A DNA stretch of 64,000 bases from Nephrocerus scutellatus (Eukaryota; Arthropoda; Insecta; Diptera; Pipunculidae). Numbering within the stretch: the first letter of the stretch is position 1; each line of letters starts with the position of its first letter. The translations under genes were made by a program, and so were the position numbers. Where the stretch lies: assembly GCA_947095585.1 (NCBI GenBank), contig OX352761.1:59388832-59452831 (forward strand), given 5' to 3'. The notes below the pieces were generated by a model. That model saw only the letters and a list, made by a program, of their open reading frames with translations. It searched no databases and was not told where the DNA came from. Below are positions 1 through 9,059 of this stretch, piece after piece.

Positions 1-260
1 TACTCGTGGCGCTCTAAATGATCATCAGTTTACCCTCAAGCCCATCTTCGGACGTTAAATTCAGGGATTCGTTATTCAGCCGTACAACACGTATGTGGAA
101 TGCTCTGCCAAGCTCTGTCTTCCCACATTACTATGAACCACAGGCATTCAAAACACAAGCTCATAGACATCTCCTCTTTTCTCCTCCTCTTCCTTAACGC
201 CCACGCTGTGCCAAGCATATAGCCGAGCATTATAGGGGTGCGAACCCCTTGAAGCGTGCG
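1..260 (+). mobile_element. Jockey-clade LINE (J2) 3' end, fragment
   Basis: This is the last part of a reverse-transcriptase ORF and 3' UTR of a Jockey-type non-LTR retrotransposon. The translated end has the conserved C-terminal pattern FRDSLFSRTTRMWNALPSSV, the 'WN.LP' signature of Jockey/CR1 ORF2 tails, then a stop near 199. The reading frame shifts near base 50, so the copy is dead. The same tail recurs in the J2 copy at 13610-16517 (minus) and in a short fragment at 39890-40045. The 5' part lies outside the window. Confidence 0.75.
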
Positions 261-358
261 CGAATTATAACAAAAAAAATCGTCAAGGTTTATTGTAGTT
301 TTCAATTATCATGATCTATTGATTAAACATTAAAGCATTTGGACTTACGTCTAATCCA
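260..358. other. short AT-rich spacer, no feature seen
   Basis: Sequence between the J2 tail and an oppositely oriented J2 fragment. It contains a phrase like the J1 3' UTR (a 'gtcaaggtttattgtagttttc' type stretch also seen near 6545-6570), so it may be a remnant of a LINE 3' UTR. No coding signal. Confidence 0.35.
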
Positions 359-359
359 A

Positions 360-800
360 TGAAGCAGTTTTTCATCGACTCCATAAGCACGCATTTTAGA
401 CAAAAGAGCTTGATGCCAAACTCTGTCAAATGCCTTAGAAATATCGAGTGCAACAGCTTTGCTGTCTCCAGATTGATGCAAAGACCGGTTTCACTGTTCG
501 GTGAGATATACCATCAAATCACCACTAGAACGTTGCCCACGAAATCCATACTGCCGGTCACTAAGGATTCCGTTGGTTTCAAGATACTTTTAAAGCTGAA
601 AATTGGAAAGAATGGATGTAAGTGCTATGGGCCGGTACGAAGAAGAAGACGACGTCTCTCTTTTTTTTGGTATGGGCTGGACAAAGGCTGTTTTCCAACT
701 TTTCGGGAACAGTCCAGAAGAATAGGATAGATAGAAAAGCTTTCTAGTCAGCAAAAGAATGAAAACCACCGTTATCGGCTTTAATGCAATACATGAACGG
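360..800 (-). pseudogene. J2 LINE reverse-transcriptase fragment
   Basis: Read on the minus strand this matches the fingers/palm part of a Jockey-clade RT: LFYLSYSSGLFPKSWKTAF, IPKK, SYRPIALTSILS, then a stretch like YGFRGQRSSGDL and ALDISKAFDRVWH in shifted frames. The same blocks occur in the J2 copy at 14660-15332. The C-terminal palm with the catalytic FADD motif is absent. Frameshifts are visible (for example around 590-610). It lies head to head with the J1 copy that starts near 815. Confidence 0.75.
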
Positions 801-814
801 CTATGCACGTACAT

Positions 815-1815
815 GATGAATTCATATTTTGAAATTCATTTCACAAATATCCGAGGCATTAAAAGTAATTTCAACTCGATCGTGGCACATCTTGACGCGA
901 ATAAACCTGCGGTTCTAAGTTTATGTGAAACGCAACCCTCTTATATGGGTACCCCGAATGATTTTCATTTTGGTTCCACATCGTGGGGTTATTCTTTTTA
1001 TTCGTAATGACATAAGTTTTAGTATACCTAATTTTATTTATCCAAACAGTAATCCCATGTTCAATACGATATGGATTGAAATTAAAATTTCAAACCATTC
1101 CATGTTTATTTGTTCCCTTTATCGTAGTCCAAATTTGTCACCTGATGACACTAAAAAAGAGTTTAATTACTTATCAGAAACTATAGACAAAATTTACCAA
1201 TCCTCACGAATATCAGAATTGGTTGTTTTGGGCGATTTTAATGGCCACAATGATTCATGGTTGACCTATTCGAATGGTAGAGATAGTTCTGGTGAAACTG
1301 CAGAACTATTTTCAAATATTAATCTTCTCACCCAACTCGTTGATAAGCCAACTAGGTATCCTGATACTTCAGGTCAATCTCCTCACCTTTTAGATTTATT
1401 TCTTACTACTATGCCAGATAAATATTCAATTGATGTATCTGCTCCATTAGGTCTTTCTGACCATGCTTTGGTAGTAGCCAAATTTTCAATAACTCCAGCC
1501 TTTATAGAGCCTACTCATAAAAGGCTAATCTGGCACTATAAAAATGCTAACTGGGAGCACCTGAACCAATTTTATAGCTCATTTGATTGGTCAACCTGCT
1601 TTTTCAGCAATAATGCTGATGAAGCATCTCAACTTATTACGACAACCATTTTGCTAGGAATGAAAAATTGCATTCCATCTTCATTTAAAAAAAAAATACT
1701 AGCAAGAATAAATGGTTTAACGAAAATTGAAGGTCAGCAGTCGCGTGTAAAAAAGCAGCCCATTTGGACTACGTTAACTGCACTTCTGAAGAAAACCTCG
1801 TTAAGTTTCGAATAG
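815..1815 (+). pseudogene. J1a ORF2 endonuclease domain
   Basis: Exonuclease-endonuclease-phosphatase fold of a Jockey ORF2, the nickase for target-primed reverse transcription. Visible blocks: IHFTNIRGIKSNFNSIVAHL at the N-terminus (starting ATG at 817), LCETQ (catalytic Glu region), FICSLYRSPN, VVLGDFNGHNDSW (catalytic GDFN) and GLSDHALV (SDH). The N-terminal frame from 817 is shifted relative to the frame of 925-1815 because of a frameshift near 975-1000. Here the bases joining ETQ to GTPNDF keep frame; in copies b and c they do not. Confidence 0.8.
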
Positions 1816-3278
1816 CTAGAAACAGATCAAACGTTATTTTGAAAAGGGCAAAAATAATATTGACCTTAAGATTCGAGATAACATGCGAAAAATTTTGAAT
1901 TCTGATTCAAACAGTCGAAGCTTTTGGTCGTTTGCTGCATTGGTTAAAAGAAACTTTGCAGACAATACTACGTCTATTCCATCTTTATTTCATAATGGTA
2001 TTCATTATAGAACTGATATTGAGAAAGCTAATCTCTTAGTTTCTCATTTCGCTGGTGCGTCTACCCTTCCTTTAACTAACCAAAGCCCTCCAATTCTCCC
2101 GAATCAAGGCCCAGGTATGTCTAAAATCTATTTCCAGAAACGGGTTGTTTCAAAGATTCTTAAAGAACTTGACCCTAATAAAGCGACTGGCCCAGACGGT
2201 ATTCCGCCATTAGTATTGAAAAGATGTCATCATACTTTGTCAAAACTGAAGAGTGGTGTTTTTCCATCAATTTGGAAAATAGCAAATATTCAACCCGTTC
2301 CGAAAAAAGGTGATAAATCGGCACCTACGAACTACCGTCCAATTGCTTTGTTGTCGGTTCTATCTAAGGTAATGGAATCTATCATTAATTTCAGACTAAT
2401 GAACTATCTGGATTCGAATGTTTTTTTATCCGATGTTCAGTATGGATTTCGTAAAAATCGCTCTTCAGGTGAACTAATGACGTGCATGACTCATTGTTTG
2501 GAGCGAAGCATTGAAAACCTAGGTGAATCAACCGTTGTTTCCTTAGATATTGCTAAAGCTTTTGATAGAGTATGGCATGATTGGCTTATTAATAAGATTC
2601 GCGCGCTGAATTGTCAGTCAAAAAGAATGCAATTCTCGCTTGATAGGTTCGCGTGAATTAATGAATTCGATAATTCTTTCGAACATTTAAGTCATTCTTG
2701 ATTGGGGCAGATCTTATAGAGTAGAATTTAACCCAAATAAATTTCAGAAGACAGTTCAACATTACAGTTCACCTGCTATTAATGGTGCCCATATTGCGAG
2801 ATCTGATTCACTGAAGTTGTTAGGTTTAAAAGTATCAAGTGATCTTTCCTGGAAAGAACATATTTATGAAATTTCAAAAAGAGCTAGCCAATGTTTGGGC
2901 TTCATAAGACGATGTAACTTCTACTTCACTCCCTCAGTAGTATTAAGATTATATAAATCTTATGTTAGACCAATTTTAGAATTTAATTCATATGTGTGGG
3001 GTGGGGCTCCAAAATCTCATTTGGTTCATCTTGATGGAGTTCAAAATAGAGTTATACGTTTGATAAACGATGTATCCATTACTTCGTCTCTTGATACTTT
3101 GGAGCACAGACGAAATGTAGGAGCTTTATCAGTTTTTTACAAATTCTACAACGGTAGATGTGCTTTAGAAACCCGTTCTCTAGTTCCAGGTCCTTTTGTC
3201 GGTAACGTAAACACTGGTTTAAGGTCCAATCAACATAGATTTGCCTTTGGTAGATCCCGTGTTTCGCGAATCTTATAA
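1816..3278 (+). pseudogene. J1a ORF2 reverse transcriptase, broken
   Basis: RT domain of J1 copy a. The 1883-2656 frame has ATGPDGIPPLVLK, VPKKGDKSAPTNYRPIALLS, SDVQYGFRKNRSSGELM and VVSLDIAKAFDRVWHDWLI. It then jumps directly to CQSKRMQFSL, skipping PQGS and FADD, and goes out of frame. The 2817-3278 frame has the thumb/C-terminal region (LGFIRRCNFYF, RPILEFN, RVIRLINDV). A smaller deletion also removes 'HTLAKPLSKLFYLSMK' seen in copies b and c. Inactive. Confidence 0.8.
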
Positions 3279-3357
3279 TCTGCAGGCGTTCAAATTCGCC
3301 GTTAACAACTTCTTGAAGGATGATGGTTAAAGTATTCATAAGTTGTTTCTTAATATA

Positions 3358-3360
<3 letters not shown>

Positions 3361-3389
<29 letters not shown>
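3361..3389 (+). repeat. 29-base poly(A) tail of J1a
   Basis: Uninterrupted run of 29 A directly after the 3' UTR of J1 copy a, consistent with a poly(A) tail left by target-primed reverse transcription. J1 copies b and c do not end in a long A run. Confidence 0.85.
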
Positions 3390-3392
<3 letters not shown>

Positions 3393-3577
3393 TTTATCAC
3401 TGATTTTTCGTGACTCTTTCGTTTGTAAGGCCTGGTACTACAAGCGAATTCGTTGCGATTTTCTGTTGGGCTGTTGTCTTTCAAAAAATCTTCTTATTCT
3501 TGTAATTTTTAATTGTTTTTATTTTAATTTATTTAACATATTTTTTTTCAAGTATTTCGTTATTTTTACATTGTGAA

Positions 3578-3715
3578 ATGAATTCTTATTTTGAAATTCA
3601 TTTCATTAATATTCGCGGCTTTAAGGGTAATTTTAACTCCATCGTAGCGCATCTTCACGCGAATAAACCCGCGGTTCTTAGTTTATGTGAAACGCAGACA
3701 TATGGGTACCCCTAA
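3578..3715 (+). pseudogene. detached N-terminus of J1b endonuclease
   Basis: An ATG at 3580 opens a frame with FEIHFINIRGFKGNFNSIVA and LCETQ, the first block of the AP-like endonuclease, including the Asn of the NIRG motif. It reads TYGYP then stops at 3714. Compared with J1a, a few bases are missing after ETQ, so it is out of frame with the long ORF at 3687. Copy c shares exactly this defect. Confidence 0.75.
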
Positions 3716-6401
3716 TGATTTTCAATGTCCGGGGTATTCTCGTGTCGACTGTTTAGTTCCGCATCGAGGGGTTGTTCTCTTTATTAGAGATGATATATGT
3801 TTTAGTATTCCTAATTTTACTGTTCCGAAATGTAATCCCTTGTTCAATACGATATGGATTGAAATTATAATTGCAAACCATTCAATGTTTATTTGTTCCC
3901 TTTATCGTAGTCCAAATTTGTCACCTGATGACACTATAATTGAATTTGATAATTTATCGGAAACAATTGACAAGATTTACGAATCCTCACCAACTTCAGA
4001 ATTAATAGTTTTGAGAGATTTTAATGTCCATAATGATTCTTGGTTGACATATTCGAATGGTAGAGATCGATCAGGTGAATCCGCAGAACTATTTTCAGAT
4101 GCCAATCTCCTAACACAACTCGTCGATAAGCCAACTAGATATTCCGATACAACTGGTCAATCACCTCACCTATTAGATTTATTTCTAACTTCTATGCCAG
4201 ATAAATATTCAATTCATTTATCTGCTCCATTAGGTCTTTCCGACCACGCTCTGGTATTAGCCAAATTTTCAATAACCCCAACCCTTGTAGGGTCAACAAG
4301 TAAAAGGCTACTCTGGCACTTCAAAAATGCTAACTGGGAGCTCCTGAATCAATTTTTTAGCTTATTTGATTGGTCAACCTGCTTTTTCAACCATAATGCT
4401 GATGAAGCATCTCAACTGATCACGTCAACCATTCTGCTAGGAATGAAAAATTTCATTCCTTCCTTCTTTAAGAAAAGCAATATTCGTAAGAATAAGTGGT
4501 TTAATGATAACTGCAGGTCAGCAGTCGCGAGTAAAAAATCAGCCCATTTGGATTACGTTAATTGCCCATCCGTAGAAAACCTTGTTAAGTTTAGAATAGC
4601 CAGAAATAGAGCTATTATTAATAGGTCCAAAGTAATAAATGACCAAAAGATTCGAGATAGTATGCGGAAAATTTTAGATTGTGATTCAAACATTAAAAGC
4701 TTTTGGTCATTTGCAGCAATGGTTAAAAGAAACTTTGCAGAAAAGACTTCTTCTGTTCCTACTCTATTCCATAATGGTATTCTTTATAAAACTGATATTC
4801 AGAAAGCAAATCTCTTAGCTTCGCATTTTGCTAGTGCGTCAACCCTTCCATTTTCTAACCAAAGTCCACCAATTCTCCCGAATGTAGGCCCTGGTATGTC
4901 TTCAATTTATTTCCGTCGTCGGGTTGTTTCCAAAATTCTTAAAGAACTTGACACCAATAAAGCAACTGGACCCGACGGTATACCACCATTATTATTGAAA
5001 AAATGTCATCATACTTTGGCAAAACCGCTTAGCAAATTGTTTTATCTCTCAATGAAGACAGGTGTTTTTCCGTCAATTTGGAAAATAGCTAATATTCAAC
5101 CCGTCCCGAAAAAAGGTGATAAATCTGCACCTACTAACTACCGCCCTATTGTTCTGTTGTCAGTTTTATCAAAAGTAATGGAATCTATCATTAATTTCAA
5201 ACTAATGAGCTATCTGGATTCGAATGCTCTTTTATCCGATGTTCAGTATGGATTTCGAAAAAATCGATCTTCAGGTGAACTAATGACGTGCATGACTCAT
5301 TGTTGGGAGGGAAGCATTGAAAATCTAGGCGAATCAAGCGTTGTGTCCTTGGATATTTCTAAGGGTTTTGATAGAGTTTGGCATATTTGTCTTATTAATA
5401 AGATTTGTGCGCTCAACTTACACCCCTCTCTCATTACATGGATTGAGGATTATTTATGGAACCGCAAAATAAAAGTGGTATTGAATTGTTTTTCCTCATC
5501 TTCGCATGAGATCAATGCTGGCGTTCCTCAAGGGTCATCCTTATCGCCAACATTATTCTTAATATATATCAATGACTTGTTGTCTTCTACAACATGTGAT
5601 ATCCACTCATTTGCTGATGATACGACGTTATCGGCTTCCATGGAGTTTGTTAGTCAAAAAGAATGCAATTCTCGCTTGATTGGTTCGCGCGAATTAATGA
5701 ATTTGACAATTCTGTCGAACATTCAAGTTATTCTTTATTGGGGCAGATCTAATAGGGTGGAATTAAACCCAAATAAATTCCAGGCTTGTCTTTTTTCTCA
5801 AAAGGCAATTCAACATTACGTAGCACTTGTAATTAATGGTGCCACTATTGCGAGATCAGTTTCACTTAAGATGTTAGGTTTGAAAATTTCTAGTGAACTT
5901 TCCTGGAAGGAACATATTTATGAAATCTCAAAAAGAGCGAGCCAATGCTTGGGCTTTATAAGACGTTGTAATTTTTACTTCAGCCCCTCTGAAGTATTAA
6001 GATTATATAAATCTTATGTTAGACCAATTTTAGAATTTAATTCAAATGTGTGGGGTGGGGCTCCAAGATCGCATTTGGTTCATCTTGATGGAATTCAAAA
6101 TAGAGTTATCCGTTTGATAAACGATGTAACAATTACTTCATCTCTTGATTCTTTGGAGCATAGACATAATGTTGGAGCTTTATCTGTTTTCTACAAATTT
6201 TACAACGGTAGATGTTCTTCAGAAACCCATTCTCTATTCCCAGGTCCTTTTGTCAGCAACGTTAACACTCGTTTGAGGTCTAATCAACATAGGTTTGCCT
6301 TAAAACCGTTCTCATGTAGAACACTTCAAATCGTCCTTTTATCCGAGAGTGACTTCGATGTGGAATCAATTGGTCGACTCCGTATTTCCCGAATCTTATA
6401 A
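3687..6401 (+). CDS. J1b ORF2: endonuclease-reverse transcriptase (904 aa)
   Basis: Long uninterrupted ORF2 of a Jockey-clade LINE. In order: truncated AP-like endonuclease (residues 1 to about 220; FICSLYRSPN; the usual GDFN is RDFN here; GLSDHALV), a linker, then RT (about 390-720: KATGPDGIPP, VPKKGDKSAPTNYRP, YGFRKNRSSGE, VVSLDISKGFDRVWH, INAGVPQGSSLSPTLFLIYI, SFADDTTLSAS catalytic Asp pair) and the thumb/C-terminal region. The ATG at 3687 is internal: the first endonuclease strand with the NIRG motif lies upstream in another frame, so the protein probably lacks nicking activity. The RT appears complete. It differs from copy c by about six residues and one codon. Confidence 0.85.
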   Translation: MKRRHMGTPNDFQCPGYSRVDCLVPHRGVVLFIRDDICFSIPNFTVPKCNPLFNTIWIEIIIANHSMFICSLYRSPNLSPDDTIIEFDNLSETIDKIYESSPTSELIVLRDFNVHNDSWLTYSNGRDRSGESAELFSDANLLTQLVDKPTRYSDTTGQSPHLLDLFLTSMPDKYSIHLSAPLGLSDHALVLAKFSITPTLVGSTSKRLLWHFKNANWELLNQFFSLFDWSTCFFNHNADEASQLITSTILLGMKNFIPSFFKKSNIRKNKWFNDNCRSAVASKKSAHLDYVNCPSVENLVKFRIARNRAIINRSKVINDQKIRDSMRKILDCDSNIKSFWSFAAMVKRNFAEKTSSVPTLFHNGILYKTDIQKANLLASHFASASTLPFSNQSPPILPNVGPGMSSIYFRRRVVSKILKELDTNKATGPDGIPPLLLKKCHHTLAKPLSKLFYLSMKTGVFPSIWKIANIQPVPKKGDKSAPTNYRPIVLLSVLSKVMESIINFKLMSYLDSNALLSDVQYGFRKNRSSGELMTCMTHCWEGSIENLGESSVVSLDISKGFDRVWHICLINKICALNLHPSLITWIEDYLWNRKIKVVLNCFSSSSHEINAGVPQGSSLSPTLFLIYINDLLSSTTCDIHSFADDTTLSASMEFVSQKECNSRLIGSRELMNLTILSNIQVILYWGRSNRVELNPNKFQACLFSQKAIQHYVALVINGATIARSVSLKMLGLKISSELSWKEHIYEISKRASQCLGFIRRCNFYFSPSEVLRLYKSYVRPILEFNSNVWGGAPRSHLVHLDGIQNRVIRLINDVTITSSLDSLEHRHNVGALSVFYKFYNGRCSSETHSLFPGPFVSNVNTRLRSNQHRFALKPFSCRTLQIVLLSESDFDVESIGRLRISRIL

Positions 6402-6634
6402 TTTACAGGCCTTCAAAATAGCTGTAAACAACTTCCTGAAGGACGACCGTAGTGTTCATTAGAGGATAAGATTATTTTATATAAAAAAATTACTATTTTT
6501 TGTATTATTTATAATATTTGTTGTTTATTTTGTAATATTTTCTTGGTCAAGGTTTTTTGTAGTTTTCCCTGACCATGATTCATTGATAAAAGTATTTGGA
6601 ATCGCGTCATTTTAAATTCGTGTTCGTTTTTCGT

Positions 6635-6825
6635 AATGCTTTTTCAACGAATCAGAGAGAATTCTGAGAAAATAAATTGAAACCGGCTACAAACGTGAGG
6701 AATGTGATATATTGTAAATCACATTCCTTTAATTTTTATTTTATTTTGAATTTTAATAAAGGGCTTAGCCGTGACGCAAGTCATTCAGGGAGTCCTCCCT
6801 TGGCAATAAGTCTATATATAAAAAA
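6635..6825 (+). other. possible gypsy-1 LTR part; contains 11-bp hairpin
   Basis: AT-rich stretch between J1b and the recognisable gypsy-1 LTR end. It holds an inverted repeat (6698-6728) and a TATATATA run near 6812, which could be U3 sequence of the LTR that ends at 6913. The alignable similarity to the LTR at 38883-39404 begins only near 6826. Confidence 0.3.
6698..6728. repeat. perfect 11-bp inverted repeat (hairpin)
   Basis: AGGAATGTGAT at 6698-6708 pairs with ATCACATTCCT at 6718-6728 across a 9-base loop. A related GGAATGTGT/ACACATTCC hairpin occurs twice at 38626-38770, just upstream of the other gypsy-1 LTR. Confidence 0.8.
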
Positions 6826-6913
6826 AAATTGTAATTGTAATTTGTTTAATGTTAATTTGTTCGCTTTGATTTGTATGTCTAATACTCGATGAAACAATAA
6901 ATAAGTTCCTACA

Positions 6914-6931
6914 TGGGGGCTCAACTGGGAT
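6914..6931 (+). other. primer-binding site (tRNA-Pro-like)
   Basis: TGGGGGCTCAACTGGGAT lies immediately 3' of the LTR end. It differs at a few positions from the sequence complementary to the 3' end of tRNA-Pro, the primer site used by many Ty3/gypsy and retroviral elements. Confidence 0.6.
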
Positions 6932-7099
6932 TTACCGAAATTTTGAACTTTTTATTGTTGTTACTGTGTCGGTGCTCTGTCGTTCATTTACGGTACTGCT
7001 ACTGCTGTTCATCGCAAGTGCGTAAAGCGCCGAAGGATTGTGCGAAAAGTGGCGAAGCGGAGATAGAAGAAAAATTAGAAAGTCAAGTGAAAGAAAGAT

Positions 7100-7262
7100 A
7101 AGTTGTAAAGAAAAGAAATATAAGAAAGACAAGAAGTTAAGAAAGTAAAGAGACAACAAGTTAAGAAAGTAAAGAGGCAAGAAGTTAAGAAAGTGTAAAA
7201 ATAAGAAGTTGAGAAAGTGAAGAGATAGAAAGTTAAGAAAGTGAAGAGACAAGAAGTTGTGA
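7100..7262 (+). repeat. 24-bp tandem repeat in gypsy-1 leader
   Basis: About six imperfect copies of a purine-rich 24-base unit like GTGAAGAGACAAGAAGTTAA plus GAAA. The same repeat, about seven units, lies at 35650-35860 upstream of gypsy-1 gag. Its reverse strand gives a meaningless 8-residue periodic frame (FLNFLSLH). Confidence 0.85.
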
Positions 7263-7290
7263 TACCACAAGGATCTAGACAATCCCACCC

Positions 7291-8151
7291 CTACTCGTTG
7301 AACCAGTTATAGCTTCGTATGAAGCTCAATAGACTATTAATGTCAATTTGGTTTAGATCGTTGAAATCGTTGAAAAAGAACGCTCCCAGATGGAGCTTCT
7401 GCCTATTCGAGTGGGCTGGGCACGTACAAAGTAGATGTAGAGTGGTTTCCTCCTCCTCCTCATCCATGCAGCTTCTGCAGAAATCGTTGGAAAAGACTCC
7501 TAGCCTTTCTGCATGCTTGTCTATGAGACAGTTTTCTGTTATGACACCTATAATGGCACTAATGTGCAGTCTGTTTTGAGAGATCAAACACGTGGAGCGT
7601 TTCGGATCTAGCTTGGGCCAGATCTGCTTCGTTGCTATGCAAGTTGTATCGTTTGACCATCTATAATTAGTTTTTATTATAGCATCCCGTTTAAACATGA
7701 GTTTGCACGTAGCGATCGGCATGCCTAGTAAACCATATTCAGGCAATAGGGGTAGTGTGGTTCCATGTTTGACGAGTTCATCGGCCATACAGTTACCAGG
7801 AATGTTTCTGTGCCCCGGCACCCAGCACAGGTGAATGTTGAATTGATCCGCCATCTCCTCAAGAGACGATCGGCGATTCCGGGCCAGAATTGAATTAGTG
7901 GAGTCAGATTCCATGGACTTTAGCGCAGCCTGGCTATCCGAGAAAATGTGGATATCCTTAACAGATATGACATTACTCTTCAGCCAAGACAAGACTTCCT
8001 TAATAGCCATGATTTCCGCCTGGAAAACACTACAGTCATCAGGAAGACGGAACGAGAGACTTAGATTTAGTCTTTTTGAAAAGACACCTCCGCCAACCCC
8101 TTCATCAGTTTTCGACCCGTCTGTGTAGAAATGAATTCCTTCATTTTCCAA
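7291..8151 (-). pseudogene. RNase H domain + C-terminal zinc knuckle of LOA-type ORF2
   Basis: A 286-codon open stretch with a complete RNase H signature: FYTDGSKTDEGVGGGVF (Asp, residues about 8-24), FQAEIMAI (Glu), HIFSDSQAALKSM (Asp) and WVPGHRNIPGNCMADELV (Asp). The C-terminal half has CRSCM..HLLCTC, a CCHC zinc-binding motif typical of I and LOA clade ORF2 ends. All RNase H catalytic acids seem intact. The domain normally follows the RT in one polyprotein; here the RT upstream is in another frame and deleted, so this is a relic. Confidence 0.82.
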
Positions 8152-8263
8152 GTAGATACTTTCCTCCCAAGAAGACCTGGAGGGTATGGTAACCTGGACG
8201 TTTTTGTTGAAGTGAAGCTGCGGAATTGTATAGTCTTGTTGACAAGTGGAGTCCTGACTGAAT

Positions 8264-8899
8264 TCAGGATAGAAGAGTGGCCGAAATCATTCCCGGTCCA
8301 CTGAGAGATTGCTCTGAGGCAAGTAGCCGCGCTTGCAGCCAGTTGTTCGCCGAAGATGTCGAGTGGAGCAAGGTTGAGCAGAATGACCAGTGCAGCAGAG
8401 GGAGTTGTAGAAGCGCTCCGCTCACACAAATACAAGCTGTTCTTTGGACTCTGCTTAGTTTGTCACGATTGATCGTCCACCAAACAGCCACACCGTATAG
8501 CAGAATAGGTCTGACTACTGCTGTGTACAGCCAATGAGTAATATGCGGTTGGAGACCAAGATATTTGGCCTTATCGGAGAAAGTCAAGCTTGTGCCCTTG
8601 ATGGATGGAGGGTTGACAAGTGGGATTTTGTACTTCCTCGTAAAGAGGACAAGTTCGGTTTTTTGGGGGTTTACCCCTATACCACAATGATCTGCCCAGC
8701 TTTTTAGCTTATTTAGAGCATTCTGCAGAAGTTCTTTCAAGGTGTGTGGGTGCTTTCTTGAGACGGCCATGGCAACGTCCGCATAGGCGATCACTCTGCA
8801 TCCCTCTCCCCTCAGGCGAACCAGCAGCTCACTCACCGGAATTATTCCGTCTGGTCCTGCAGATTTATATGGTTTGAAGCTATGTAGTGCCCAAAGCAA
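8264..8899 (-). pseudogene. LOA-type RT fragment with palm deletion
   Basis: The frame begins FKPYKSAGPDGIIP (RT block 2) and jumps straight to LVRLRGEGCRVIAYADVAMAV. The fingers and the PQG block are thus deleted, and the catalytic YADD has become YADV. The thumb follows (LKSWADHCGIGVNPQKTELVLF, KYLGLQ, RPILLYGVAVWW). Inactive. It continues out of frame into the RNase H domain at 8151. Confidence 0.78.
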
Positions 8900-8944
8900 T
8901 TTGTCCTTATCAATTATATCTTGAGATATGGTATTATACCTAAT

Positions 8945-8960
8945 TGATCTATATAGATCA
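8945..8960. repeat. 16-bp perfect palindrome
   Basis: TGATCTATATAGATCA reads identically on both strands. It lies at the junction between the LOA fragment and the 3' end of LINE-K, possibly by chance in AT-rich DNA. Confidence 0.7.
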
Positions 8961-9059
8961 GTGTTGTAGGTAGTAGTTTAGTTTATTTAATCTTCAAGGT
9001 ATTCTTTACAAGATTTGAACAAGTAATAACTTAATACAAAAATAAAAATAAATATATTA

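Larger units (their letters stand above)
815..3389 (+). mobile_element. J1 LINE copy a, defective
   Basis: 5'-truncated, internally deleted copy of the J1 Jockey-clade LINE. It holds an AP-like endonuclease (about 820-1825), an RT N-terminal half (1883-2640) and an RT C-terminal part (2817-3278), and ends in 29 adenines at 3361-3389. By eye it is clearly diverged from the two near-identical copies at 3400-6634 and 18074-21307. A deletion after ALN (near 2620) removes the part of the palm with the PQGS and FADD motifs, so it cannot encode an active RT. Confidence 0.85.
3400..6634 (+). mobile_element. J1 LINE copy b, near full length
   Basis: Near-complete Jockey-clade LINE of about 3235 bases. 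Both ends can be set by comparison with the inverted copy c: shared sequence starts at CTGATTTTTCGTGAC (3400) and ends near TTCGTGTTCG (about 6634). Outside these points the flanks differ, so this is not a simple segmental duplication. It has a short 5' UTR, one long ORF (3687-6401) and a 230-base 3' UTR. No clear target-site duplication was found. Confidence 0.88.
6826..7272 (+). mobile_element. gypsy-1 5' fragment: LTR end, PBS and leader
   Basis: The last 88 bases of an LTR (ending ..GTTCCTACA at 6913) match the end of the LTR at 38883-39404. A primer-binding-site-like sequence follows, TGGGGGCTCAACTGGGAT (6914-6931), close to the classic tRNA-Pro primer site. Then comes a leader with a 24-base tandem repeat shared with 35650-35860. 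The fragment stops at about 7272 before any gag and abuts an oppositely oriented LINE. Confidence 0.75.
7285..8940 (-). mobile_element. I/LOA-type LINE fragment with RNase H
   Basis: 3' end of an ORF2 from an RNase H-bearing LINE (I/LOA group). From 8899 downwards: an RT remnant with most of the palm deleted, a thumb region, an RNase H domain and a CCHC tail, ending at 7291. The combination RT + RNase H + C-terminal zinc knuckle identifies the group. The ORF1 and ORF2 start at 33343-35348 come from the same kind of element, but a shared origin cannot be shown. Confidence 0.8.

Noticed and set aside
3343..3576. Plus-strand open frame beginning with a Lys run
   Set aside because: It is the poly(A) tail of J1a followed by the 5' UTR of J1b.
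6932..7288. Minus-strand open frame of about 118 codons with an 8-residue period (FLNFLSLH)
   Set aside because: It is the antisense of the 24-base purine repeat in the gypsy-1 leader; the same artefact appears at 35629-35934.
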